Below, one piece after another: positions 6,104-13,308 of a DNA stretch of 13,652 nt. Under the pieces are notes generated by a model. It saw nothing but the letters and a program-made list of their open reading frames with translations. It had not been told where the DNA came from and made no database searches. The position numbers were made by a program, and so were the translations under genes. Numbering within the stretch: position 1 is the stretch's first letter; each line of letters opens with the position of its first letter. This stretch comes from an uncultured archaeon (GTDB lineage Archaea > Micrarchaeota > Micrarchaeia > Micrarchaeales > CABMGC01): NCBI GenBank assembly GCA_902385515.1, contig CABMGC010000092.1:1-13652 (forward strand), in the 5' to 3' direction.

Positions 6104-6904
6104 TCATCCCCCCGCAGAACCCATCATCTTCGCGACATGCCTCCACCAGAAATAGGCGGCTACGGCAAGGAGCGCTGTCCCAGCCAGCGTGATCGCGATG
6201 CCCGAAAGAACCTGAGCCTCGCTCACCATGCCCAAAAGCGTCATCACAGGCATGTAGCAGACCATCGAAAAAGGCAGCAGCAGCAGTACGTGTTGCACCG
6301 CCGCAGGAAAGAAGTTCAAAGGTATTGTCGCGCCGGACAGCAAGGTGGTTATGTCCCACATCGTGATCATCATGCCGTATACGTTGGTCAGCTGTATGCT
6401 CAGCGTGGCTATGATAAAATTCACAATATGGAGGAAAGCGGAGCCTATTATGAGCTCTACGACAAACAGCAGCACCATCGAGGGGGTCAACGCAAGATGG
6501 AACACCGCTATGGAGAGCAGCATCAGCGGTAGCGCCAGCAGCACCACATTCAGGCTAACGCCGCCCAGCGAGCGGCAGATGACGCCAAGAGGATAGCTCA
6601 TCGGCTTCACCAGGGATGATGCTATTGCGCCTTGCTGGATGTCGCCCTGCATTATCTCGACCACGTCCTCGTTGGTCGACATGGTGACAGGTATGGCGAG
6701 GAAGAAGTAAGCCGCCGTGCTCGCTAGGGTGAGGCCGCCTATGGTGGAAAGGCCCGTTCCAATGTATATCGTCCCCCATACCGCAAGAAGTATCAGCGGC
6801 CTGATAATCCCAAAGACCAGTGATATGGCATAATCCGTCTTGTAGGCCATCTGGCTCTTGATTGTCGCCTTAAAGAGGGCGAAATTTCCCGAAAGATTAA
6901 CCAT
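6104..6904 (-). CDS. ABC-2 type exporter permease (COG4587-like)
   Basis: The 266-residue product has about six transmembrane segments after a short N-terminal cytoplasmic stretch (KATIKSQMAYKTDYAISLVF). The loop with VVEIMQGDIQQGAIASSLVKP is the cytoplasmic coupling region seen in this permease type, where GDI/L...L..P contacts the ATPase. It is expected to pair with the permease encoded next in a three-gene ABC exporter. Its ATG at 6904 lies inside the last codons of the ATPase gene (8-base overlap), implying translational coupling and matched expression. The C-terminus ends in a Gly-rich tail, as does the other permease. Substrate unknown. Confidence 0.87.
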   Translation of the reverse strand: MVNLSGNFALFKATIKSQMAYKTDYAISLVFGIIRPLILLAVWGTIYIGTGLSTIGGLTLASTAAYFFLAIPVTMSTNEDVVEIMQGDIQQGAIASSLVKPMSYPLGVICRSLGGVSLNVVLLALPLMLLSIAVFHLALTPSMVLLFVVELIIGSAFLHIVNFIIATLSIQLTNVYGMMITMWDITTLLSGATIPLNFFPAAVQHVLLLLPFSMVCYMPVMTLLGMVSEAQVLSGIAITLAGTALLAVAAYFWWRHVAKMMGSAGG

Positions 6905-7919
6905 GGCCTTCGCCTCTTGGGGCCTTCGCGCCTCTGACCTTGTAGAGACGCATGAGGATGCCGCTAAGGTCCTGCTCGCCCACCCTGTAGTCGATGATGT
7001 TGCCTTTCGATAACAGACGCGTGAACCTCGCGCTCGTCAGGACCTTCGGGTCCGCCTCCATTCTCAGGTAGTTGCCCTCCACTTTCGTGATCTTCCCGAG
7101 CTCCACGTACTTGTCATAGTCGGGCGTCTCGCTGAACTCCAGCTCGACGACCTTCTTGTTCCCGAAGAGGGTCTCCAGCTTGCGCTTCGAGCCATCGAAG
7201 ATCACGTTGCCCTTGTCAAGAGCTAGTATGCGGTCGGCCATCGTAATGTCCTCGACTATGTGGGTGGTGAGCAGGAAGGTAGTGCCGTTCTCCTTGCGGC
7301 TCTCGAGTATCGCGGTCCTGAGCGCCTGCTTTGAGGGAAGGTCCACCCCGATCGTGGGCTCGTCGAGTATGACGAGCTCGGGATTGTGCAGTATGGACGC
7401 GACGAAATTGCATTTCATCTGCTCGCCCAGAGACAGTGTCCTCACCTGCCTCTTGTAGACGTCCCTCAGCTCGAGCAGGTCGAGGTAATAATCTAGCCTC
7501 CCCTGGTAGTCGCTTTTCGGGATGCCATAAACTTTCCTCATCAGCTCGAAGGTGTCTATGGCGGGCAGGTCCCAGTACAGCTGGCCGTGGGCTCCGAGAA
7601 CCACACCTATCCTGCGGGACAGCGAGATGCGTTGCTCCCACGGGTCGAGCCCGAGCACGCGCACGGAGCCCGAGGTGGGGAAAAGTATGCCGCACATTAT
7701 CTTTATCAGCGTGCTCTTGCCGCTGCCGTTCTTGCCAAGGAGGGCCACAGTCTCCCCCTTGTCGATAGTGAGGCTGACGCCGTTCAGGGCGCGCTTCAAG
7801 TAGGATTTCCGCCGAAAAGAGAACAGGCCGGAGCCCTTGTTCTCATAGGCCTTGAACTTCTTGCTGACGTTTTTGACATCGATTACGTGGTCCATGGGGA
7901 TTGCCCGAATAATTTTCAT
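6897..7919 (-). CDS. ABC exporter ATP-binding protein (COG4586-like)
   Basis: The product has 340 residues from the ATG at 7919; a second ATG at 7895 (residue 9) is equally plausible because relatives usually begin near VIDVKNVSKKF. Motifs are intact: Walker A GKNGSGKST (62-70), Q-loop near HGQLYWDLP, signature LSLGEQ (162-167), Walker B LVILDEP (182-188), switch His220 in LLTTH. The insert between strand 1 and Walker A (GLFSFRRKSYLKRALNGVSL) and the YGIPKSDY stretch are typical of the COG4586 group. A C-terminal domain of about 90 residues follows the ATPase core. It powers the two permeases downstream. It begins 15 bases after the stop of the unknown 205-residue gene, so the four genes probably form one operon. 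Some relatives of this class export dyes or viologens; here the substrate is unknown. Confidence 0.95.
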   Translation of the reverse strand: MKIIRAIPMDHVIDVKNVSKKFKAYENKGSGLFSFRRKSYLKRALNGVSLTIDKGETVALLGKNGSGKSTLIKIMCGILFPTSGSVRVLGLDPWEQRISLSRRIGVVLGAHGQLYWDLPAIDTFELMRKVYGIPKSDYQGRLDYYLDLLELRDVYKRQVRTLSLGEQMKCNFVASILHNPELVILDEPTIGVDLPSKQALRTAILESRKENGTTFLLTTHIVEDITMADRILALDKGNVIFDGSKRKLETLFGNKKVVELEFSETPDYDKYVELGKITKVEGNYLRMEADPKVLTSARFTRLLSKGNIIDYRVGEQDLSGILMRLYKVRGAKAPRGEGHG

Positions 7920-7934
7920 TGCCGGATCAGTTAC

Positions 7935-8552
7935 TCAGCTGCGGCATCGGCCGACTGCTTTCTCCTCCGTCATGCAGGTCGGGGCGCTTTTCGCGCAGTC
8001 CGCGGGGATTATGTCCGCCGCCCTTTCAGTCGCAAGCGACCTGAACGCGCTCGTGAATTGCGCCTTGGCCTCCGCGGAAGCGCAGGGCATTATCTTGAAC
8101 ACCGCGAGGTCGCTTTTGTCCGGGCGCAGGCACTCGATCAGTATCATTCCGTCGATCATTATGCCGTTGTGCGTGATGCGCCCGGGAGCCCTGTACAGCT
8201 CGAGTATCGGCCTGCGGTGCTTGTCTACGTGCTGCGCGAGCATCTTGCCAAGGACGGAGCGCGCCCTGTCGTCCGGCCGTTCGTGGAAAACGACTCCCAT
8301 CGAGACGCAGCCGTTGTTACGAAGGATGGCTGCGATGCGATAGATGCCGTCGCCATCCAGGGCGTTCGCGATTACTAGCGCCGACGTCTCGTGCTTGTGC
8401 TTCGCGGCGTCGTCGACGAAGCCCTGGAGTATGCGGTTTGGCATGTTGCCCTGCGCGTAGTATTCGAAGCCGACCTTTTTGTTGTACAAATTGGCCAGCG
8501 AGCCGTCCATGCCGCCTTCTTTAGCGCTTTGGACTGTCGGCTCGGGCACCAT
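7935..8552 (-). CDS. Unknown protein encoded first in the exporter operon
   Basis: The 205-residue product belongs to no family I recognise. It is soluble, with mixed alpha/beta-looking segments: a hydrophobic strand SALVIANALDG, GVVFHERPDD, a basic linker HVDKHRRPILELYR, and a strand-like NGIMIDGMILIECLRPD. The last 35 residues carry Cys191-type residues (three in the tail). There is no signal peptide or membrane segment. GC-rich codons match the neighbouring genes and the frame runs uninterrupted, which argues for a real gene. The first ATG is at 8552; an ATG at residue 15 is an alternative. It sits behind a promoter with two perfect inverted repeats and ends 15 bases before the exporter ATPase, so it may be a regulator or accessory factor of the exporter; that is inference from position only. 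Confidence 0.75.
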   Translation of the reverse strand: MVPEPTVQSAKEGGMDGSLANLYNKKVGFEYYAQGNMPNRILQGFVDDAAKHKHETSALVIANALDGDGIYRIAAILRNNGCVSMGVVFHERPDDRARSVLGKMLAQHVDKHRRPILELYRAPGRITHNGIMIDGMILIECLRPDKSDLAVFKIMPCASAEAKAQFTSAFRSLATERAADIIPADCAKSAPTCMTEEKAVGRCRS

Positions 8553-8565
8553 AAGTATCAGCTAT

Positions 8566-8582
8566 GCCTATATCACATAGGC
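8566..8582. promoter_or_regulatory. 17-bp perfect inverted repeat at the predicted start of transcription of the exporter operon
   Basis: GCCTAT-ATCAC-ATAGGC is a perfect 6-bp inverted repeat with a 5-base spacer. It covers the transcription start (~8568) expected from the TATA box at 8590-8598, a typical place for a repressor site. A GATATAGG on the - strand inside it could itself serve as a TATA element. Confidence 0.5.
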
Positions 8583-8589
8583 AGTCAAA

Positions 8590-8598
8590 CCTTAAATG
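8590..8598 (-). promoter_or_regulatory. TATA box of the 205-residue gene / exporter operon
   Basis: Read on the - strand this is CATTTAAGG. The start of transcription is expected near 8568, leaving a leader of about 16 bases before the ATG at 8552. It lies between two perfect inverted repeats. Confidence 0.5.
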
Positions 8599-8601
8599 CG
8601 T

Positions 8602-8617
8602 TGCGCAATATTGCGCA
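8602..8617. promoter_or_regulatory. 16-bp perfect palindrome upstream of the exporter-operon TATA box
   Basis: TGCGCAATATTGCGCA is its own reverse complement and lies four bases upstream of the TATA element, where BRE and activator contacts occur. It could be an operator for a dimeric regulator. It also lies just beyond the 23S terminator, so a role in ending 23S transcription cannot be excluded. Confidence 0.5.
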
Positions 8618-8638
8618 TGCGCGCGGCTAAGGTTCTTT

Positions 8639-8654
8639 AAAAAGAAAAAAGAAA
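8639..8654 (-). terminator. T-rich terminator after the 23S rRNA gene
   Basis: On the - strand the bases directly after the 23S processing stem read TTTCTTTTTTCTTTTT. Oligo-T tracts are the usual intrinsic termination signals in archaea, and the position right after the rRNA stem suits the end of the precursor. Confidence 0.6.
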
Positions 8655-8672
8655 GAGAAGTAAGCTTGTATT
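8655..8672 (-). other. 3' arm of the 23S precursor processing stem
   Basis: This 18-base arm is perfectly complementary to 11502-11519, on the far side of the 23S gene. The pair would close a long helix around the whole rRNA, as in archaeal pre-rRNA, where it holds the processing (bulge-helix-bulge) site. Confidence 0.8.
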
Positions 8673-11501
8673 ATTTATTAGGCTTTAGTAGTGGTACGCT
8701 CACAGATCGCTTGCGCTTTCTGCTTACACGTCCACCCTATCGAAGTCGTGTAATACGACCGCCATAATGTCTCGTTTCGGATTGGGCTTCGTCCTTAGAT
8801 GCTTTCAGGACTTATCCCTTAGCGCGTGGCTACCCGGCCATGCTATTCACAACCGGTAAACTAGTGGCGCCGCTGCCGCATTCCTCTCGTACTAGAGGCA
8901 GCTTATCCTCTGACATTAACACTCCCAGTAGATATTACCGTCCTGCCTCGCGGCGGACTTAACTCAGCTCGTGTTTGTCTTTAACGGGCGAGCAGCCCGG
9001 CCCTTGGTGGCTTCTGCACCACCAGGATGACAAAAGCCCATATCGGTGTATCAAACGGCTGGGTCGATGTGAACTCTCACCAGCCACGAACCGGTTACCT
9101 CTAGAGTAACTTTTCTGACAGGTTGGAGCCCCACTAAAAGAGCTTCCAACGCTCGGTAAGCCCCTGTTTCCAGTCTGCGTATCCCGCTTTTCGATACACA
9201 GTCAGCCCTACATTTGCCTTTTAGCTTAACAGTGAGTTTCCAACTCACTTAAGTAGAGCATTGGTCACTTTCGTTTCCTTATCGAAAGCAACCGCCCAGT
9301 CTAACTATCCGCCTGCCGCTGTCCTAAGATTAGTGAGTCGCGTAGCGAGCAAAGAGTGGTGTTACATTGTCGCTCCACGGAGGCCGAAACCCCCGCTTCG
9401 ATGCTCCCACTTACGCTCTGCAGTACTCGCCACACAACAACAACAGGTTATAGTCAAGCTTCATAGAGACTTCATTTCCCACTGAGAGAACGCGGCATGT
9501 TCACCGCGTAGTGAGTTCACTAAGCACCAGGTTGGGACAGTGGGAGAGTCGTTACGCCCTTCATGCAAGTCACCTATTAAGTGACGAGGTATTACGCTAC
9601 CTAAAGAGGGTCAGAGTTACCCCCGCTCTTTGCTAGCGCTTAGTCCCGTTGAAACGGGGTTTCGCGTACTAGCGGTGAGCAGGCGTCACCCACTGTACTA
9701 AGCCTTACGGCTTTGCGGTGAGTTGTGTTTTAAAGAAACAGTCGCTCTCCCCTAGTTATTGCAATCTGCGCTTACTAAGCACAGACATAGCTTGTCGAAA
9801 ACTTACGCTACTAACTTGCCGATTTCCCTAACCTGATTTAACCTTAACACGCCTTGGTCTATTCAACCAGCAGCACCTGTACTGGATCTAGGTACGAACT
9901 AACGCGATCGTTGCGTATTCCCTTTTCACGGAATCAGGAATTTGGCCAAAGTTCATTTAGCTGCTTCTCCTCATAATGAGACTCCACAGCCGTTTGCACG
10001 TTATAAATGACCTATCCCCAACTTTCAGAAATACACCTTGTGTCGCCACACCTACGCATTAGGCGCATGAATTTTAACATGCTTCCCTTTTGAGGGGTAG
10101 TGATTAGCTCCCCTCTTAGGATCGGCTAACTCCCCGCTGACAATCATTTCGGGGAAAACCGTGTGCTTCCGGCGTACTGGATTTTAACCAGTATTTGCTA
10201 TTACTTACACCAGGATCTTCACTGCTGTGCAGTCCATACGGCCTCAAGACCGTACTTCTAGCCGCACAGCACGCCCTTCTACCCATGCTTTCGCACGCTG
10301 GGGTCTCGGTACCTAGTTTAGCCCCGTCCATCTTCAGAGAATCCTATCTCAATCGGTACGCTGTTACGCGTTTTTTAAAGGGTGGCTGCTTCTAAGCCTA
10401 CCTCCCGACTGTCTAAGACAGAACCCTCTTTCAACACACTTAACTAGGATTTAGGGACCTTAAACTCAGTCACTTTCGTTTAAGTCTCGCGGTACTAGCT
10501 TACCCAATACACGCCGACTCCGGAGATACGCAGCATACAAATTCGGAGTTTGACTCTGAGGCGAAGTCTTTCGACTCCAACCAGAGAATCGGTCGCTCTA
10601 CCTTGTATGCGAGCTGGCTCCGGGCTATCCTAAAGATACTTCGAAGGGGACCCGTTATTGCCATGTTCGAATGGTCTATCGCCCCTACTCGTAGGTCACC
10701 CAACAGGATACACCATGACAGGTTGCGGGCCTCCATCGAGCGTAAGCTCAACTTCACCCTGCCCACGAGTAGTTCACAATGGCTTCGGGTCGTAAAATAG
10801 TGACTTAGGCGCTTTCGCACCCTGTGCATAAGCACACTCGCTTTCGCTGCGCTTATCGCTTGCCACTACAATACACTCCCTGGCTCTTGCTTCAAGAAGA
10901 AGGATACAACACTGCTAGTGCATTTCGTTCGACGCTTTCGCGTTTTCACTTCGTGCACAATAACGCTCATGCCATATCTTCTTGTAACCACCTAGTTTCA
11001 GATCTATTTCACACCCACGCGTGTGGGTTCTTTTCAACGTTCGCTCGCGCTACTTATTCGCTATCGGTCTCTGGTCAATGTTTAGGGTTGGAGTCTAATG
11101 CCCCCATATTCGCACAACGTACTCAGGCTGTGCTACTCTCTTACAGACAATGCCGAACATGCTTCGTCTACGAGGCTGTCACTCTCTATGGCCGCTCTTT
11201 CCAGAGCGTTCGACTCGCATGTCCGCCAGGCGTCTGCACCACATCTCCCATCACTTGCGCAATGGGATTCAGCTTGCCCTTCGTCGCTTTTACTCGCCGT
11301 TACTCACGACATCTCTTTCGATTTCTTTTCCTGCGGGTACTAAGATGCTTCAGTTCCCCGCGTGCGCATGCACCACTATTCATGGTGCACGATTCGGCTA
11401 TCTCAGGTTCAAAGGCTGACTTGCGCCTACCCTGAGCTTATCGCAGCTTGCCACGGCCTTCTTCGCTACCAGAGCCTAGTCATTCCCTAGGTGGCTGATT
11501 A
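8673..11501 (-). rRNA. 23S ribosomal RNA
   Basis: The - strand reads as a complete 23S rRNA of about 2.83 kb; ends are set from the flanking processing stem and are approximate. Landmarks: a 5' domain with CGTGGCAAGCTGCGATAAGC (near 11450), the GGAACTGAAGCATCTTAGTACCC block (near 11350), the GATAGCGAATAAGTAGCG segment (near 11050), GGTAGCGTAATACCTCGTC (near 9590), the sarcin-ricin loop AGTACGAGAGGAA (8881-8893), and GAAAGCATCTAAGGACGAAG near the 3' end. Wording at several sites is archaeal (for example ACTCTGACCCTCTTTAGGTAGC). No intron is apparent from length or continuity. The core is unusually divergent: catalytic-centre bases equivalent to A2450, A2451, U2585 and A2602 are kept, but several near-invariant neighbours are changed and the P-loop has one G fewer than usual. 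No 16S, 5S or tRNA gene adjoins it. Many open frames on the opposite strand across this region are meaningless. Confidence 0.96.
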
Positions 11502-11519
11502 AATACAAGCTTACTTCTC
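11502..11519 (-). other. 5' arm of the 23S precursor processing stem
   Basis: On the - strand this reads GAGAAGTAAGCTTGTATT and pairs perfectly over 18 bases with 8655-8672. It lies immediately before the mature 23S 5' region (CAGCCACCTAGGG). It is expected to be cut by the archaeal splicing-type endonuclease or an equivalent. Confidence 0.8.
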
Positions 11520-11698
11520 CTCGAATCAATTGCAGAAACGCAATCTCATAGGTGCGACGTTGAGCAGACCTGATAGGTAGTTAAACCTAACATAACATTT
11601 CATCAAGCAAAATTAGAATTCTAAGAATTCTTGCTCTCAAAAGGTCTTTAGAAGCTCAGTACGTGCATTAAAGCACCAGCAATTAATATGAAAAACCA
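11520..11698 (-). other. 23S precursor leader region
   Basis: About 180 non-coding bases separate the promoter from the processing stem. They contain tandem AGAATTCT palindromes (11615-11622 and 11624-11631) inside an imperfect hairpin bounded by GCAA/TTGC (11607-11634), and a GTGC/GCAC hairpin (11663-11676) close to the expected start of transcription. No tRNA or protein frame is seen. The hairpins may guide rRNA folding or early processing; that is inference. Confidence 0.5.
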
Positions 11699-11707
11699 TA
11701 TTTATAT
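11699..11707 (-). promoter_or_regulatory. Strong TATA box of the 23S rRNA gene
   Basis: On the - strand the sequence is ATATAAATA within CCTATATAAATATGG, one of the best TATA matches in the window. The start of transcription should be near 11677, about 175 bases before the mature 23S. It lies downstream of the dehydrogenase stop at 11769, so the 23S gene has its own promoter rather than reading through from a 16S gene. Confidence 0.7.
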
Positions 11708-11768
11708 AGGTTACGGTGGATGTAGAGGTTCTACGGTAACATCAGGAAAATGGCGCGGGCATTTTCGG

Positions 11769-12659
11769 CTAATTGACGACGTTCTTAGGGTTTCCCGCCA
11801 CGAAGGCCTCGATGTTGTCTATCATCAGATCGTAGCCCCTCTTCATTGCGTAGTCCGTCTTGTATGCTATGTGCGGCGTAGCGAGTATTCTCGGGTGGTC
11901 CTTGAACTTGCAATAGACCTCGTTCTTGTAATCTCCCGTGCTTATTCCTTCAAGGTCCATGGCCGCGCCTGCCAGGTTCCTGTCCAAGGCCTTCAAAAGA
12001 GCCCCGTGGTCGTATATCAGATTGTGCGAGGTCGTGACGAAATACGAGCCGCTTTTCATTGATGCGAACTCCTTCTCTCCCAAAAGGCCTTCCGTCTCCT
12101 CAGATAGTGGGAGCGCGGAGTAGATGACATCTGAGTTTCTCAATATATCCAAAAGGTCGCCGCGTCTTTCCAAGTATGTGACCCTCATTCCGATGGCTTC
12201 GGAAAGTTTGCCCACATAGCTGCCTATGCGTCCCTTTCCAAGTATTCCGATGGTCTTGCCGTAGAGCGAGGGGGTTTCGGCCGTTCCCGTTTTACCTCCT
12301 GAGCAGGCGCAGATGCGCCTGACTAGGGCCAGCATCAGCCCAACACCGAACTCTCCAACGCTTTCTGTTGAACTGCCAGGGGAATTTGATATCTTGATTC
12401 CTTTCAAAGCGGCCTCCTTGAGCGGCAAAAAACCCACTCCAGTAAAAGGCAGCGAGATAAGCTTTACGCCAGGCTGCATTTTAGGAATTGCGGCATCTAT
12501 AGGAGACCAGTCGACAGCGAGAATGTCGGCGTCCTCCGCCCTTTTCAGCAGCTCGGCAAGATCGGGCACTGACTCGAAGTATCTTACCGCGCCGAGCTTC
12601 TCGAGCCTAGCCTTCTGCTCTGAAGTAAGCTTCATCGGTTCCGCAACGGTGATCTTCAT
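11769..12659 (-). CDS. D-isomer 2-hydroxyacid dehydrogenase-fold protein with altered active site
   Basis: The 296-residue product has the fold of the D-2-hydroxyacid dehydrogenase family (NAD-dependent reduction of 2-keto acids; includes SerA and formate dehydrogenase). The substrate-side block SNSPGSSTESVGEFGVGLML (91-110) and the cofactor loop GILGKGRIGSYVG (138-150, GxGxxG) are clear. The catalytic His is present at 263 in ATPHIAYKT. The catalytic Arg, normally in a (V/T)ARG segment, aligns with His212 in VTTSHNLIYD, and the Glu of the DVFxxEP block is not at its usual place (AMDLEGIST). It may therefore be inactive, act on another substrate, or bind ligand only. The ATG at 12659 is about 25 bases after a TATA box, so the message is leaderless although apt ends only 31 bases upstream. 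Confidence 0.88.
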   Translation of the reverse strand: MKITVAEPMKLTSEQKARLEKLGAVRYFESVPDLAELLKRAEDADILAVDWSPIDAAIPKMQPGVKLISLPFTGVGFLPLKEAALKGIKISNSPGSSTESVGEFGVGLMLALVRRICACSGGKTGTAETPSLYGKTIGILGKGRIGSYVGKLSEAIGMRVTYLERRGDLLDILRNSDVIYSALPLSEETEGLLGEKEFASMKSGSYFVTTSHNLIYDHGALLKALDRNLAGAAMDLEGISTGDYKNEVYCKFKDHPRILATPHIAYKTDYAMKRGYDLMIDNIEAFVAGNPKNVVN

Positions 12660-12674
12660 GATTGAGTTTCGCCA

Positions 12675-12690
12675 GTTTATTTATTAAATA
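12675..12690 (-). promoter_or_regulatory. TATA box of the dehydrogenase-like gene
   Basis: The 31-base gap between apt and the next gene is almost entirely A and T near apt and reads TATTTAATAAATAAAC on the - strand. Its centre is about 25 bases from the ATG at 12659, so a leaderless transcript is expected. The gene may thus be expressed independently of apt. Confidence 0.55.
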
Positions 12691-13218
12691 TTAATACTTC
12701 ACCAGGCTGACGACCTTGTCCTTCCCGAGCTTTTCAGCTCCCCTAAGTTCCTTTAGCTCTACAATGAAGGCGAACCCCACTATGCTTGCACCCAAATCCC
12801 TAAGCAGGCCCGCAGCGGCCTCGGCGGTCCCGCCGGTTGCCAGAAGGTCGTCAGCAAGCAGGACTCTGCTCCCCTTTTCCACGGCGTCGCTGTGGATCTC
12901 TATCGTTTCCTTGCCGTACTCGAGATCGTAATCCTTGCTCACCTTCCGATAGGGCAGCTTTCCCTTCTTCCTTATCGGCACGAACCCGACGCCCAGCGCG
13001 TACGCCAGCGCGCTGCCGATTATGAATCCTCTCGCTTCCACGCCAACGACGTAATCCACTTCTTCGTCCTCGAATCTTCTTGCCAGCTCGTCCACGCACA
13101 TCGCAAAGAGCGGGGCGTCCTTTAGCAGTGGCGTTATGTCCCTGAACATTATCCCCTTCTTGGGGTAGTTTGGCACGTCCCTTATCCGCTCCTTGAGCTG
13201 CTTTTCTATGTCAACCAT
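12691..13218 (-). CDS. apt: Adenine phosphoribosyltransferase
   Basis: The 175-residue product has the usual length and layout of the family, which converts adenine and PRPP to AMP in purine salvage in the cytoplasm. Visible motifs are the N-terminal VPNYPKKGIMFRDITPLL (15-32), GVEARGFIIGSALAYALG (59-76), PIRKKGKLPY (81-90) and the PRPP loop VLLADDLLATGGTA (119-132). All residues expected for the PRPP site (two Asp and the TGGT turn) are present. It starts at the ATG at 13218 without a Shine-Dalgarno site. A TATA element at 13268-13275 gives a leader of about 27 bases, which contains a short GTCGC/GCGAC inverted repeat. Some archaeal relatives act on other purines, so strict adenine specificity is inferred from the close match to bacterial-type Apt. 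Confidence 0.95.
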   Translation of the reverse strand: MVDIEKQLKERIRDVPNYPKKGIMFRDITPLLKDAPLFAMCVDELARRFEDEEVDYVVGVEARGFIIGSALAYALGVGFVPIRKKGKLPYRKVSKDYDLEYGKETIEIHSDAVEKGSRVLLADDLLATGGTAEAAAGLLRDLGASIVGFAFIVELKELRGAEKLGKDKVVSLVKY

Positions 13219-13267
13219 GAAACCACGACCGTCGCAGCGCCGCGACCGTTATGAAGTGCAAAGAAAA

Positions 13268-13275
13268 CCTTATAT
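13268..13275 (-). promoter_or_regulatory. TATA box of apt
   Basis: On the - strand this reads ATATAAGG. The start of transcription is expected near 13246, giving a leader of about 27 bases before the ATG at 13218. It lies after the stop of the preceding gene (13309), so apt has its own promoter. Confidence 0.5.
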
Positions 13276-13308
13276 GGCGCAGCATCCGCAACATCCGCAG
13301 CATCGGCA

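Noticed and set aside
7587..8378. A 263-codon + strand frame opposite the exporter ATPase and the 205-residue gene.
   Set aside because: It spans the antisense of two genes on the other strand, including one with perfect ABC ATPase motifs. It is a by-product of GC-rich codons.
8700..11435. Several open frames of 65-203 codons on the + strand across the 23S region.
   Set aside because: They run antisense to a clear 23S rRNA gene and have low-complexity, unprotein-like composition.
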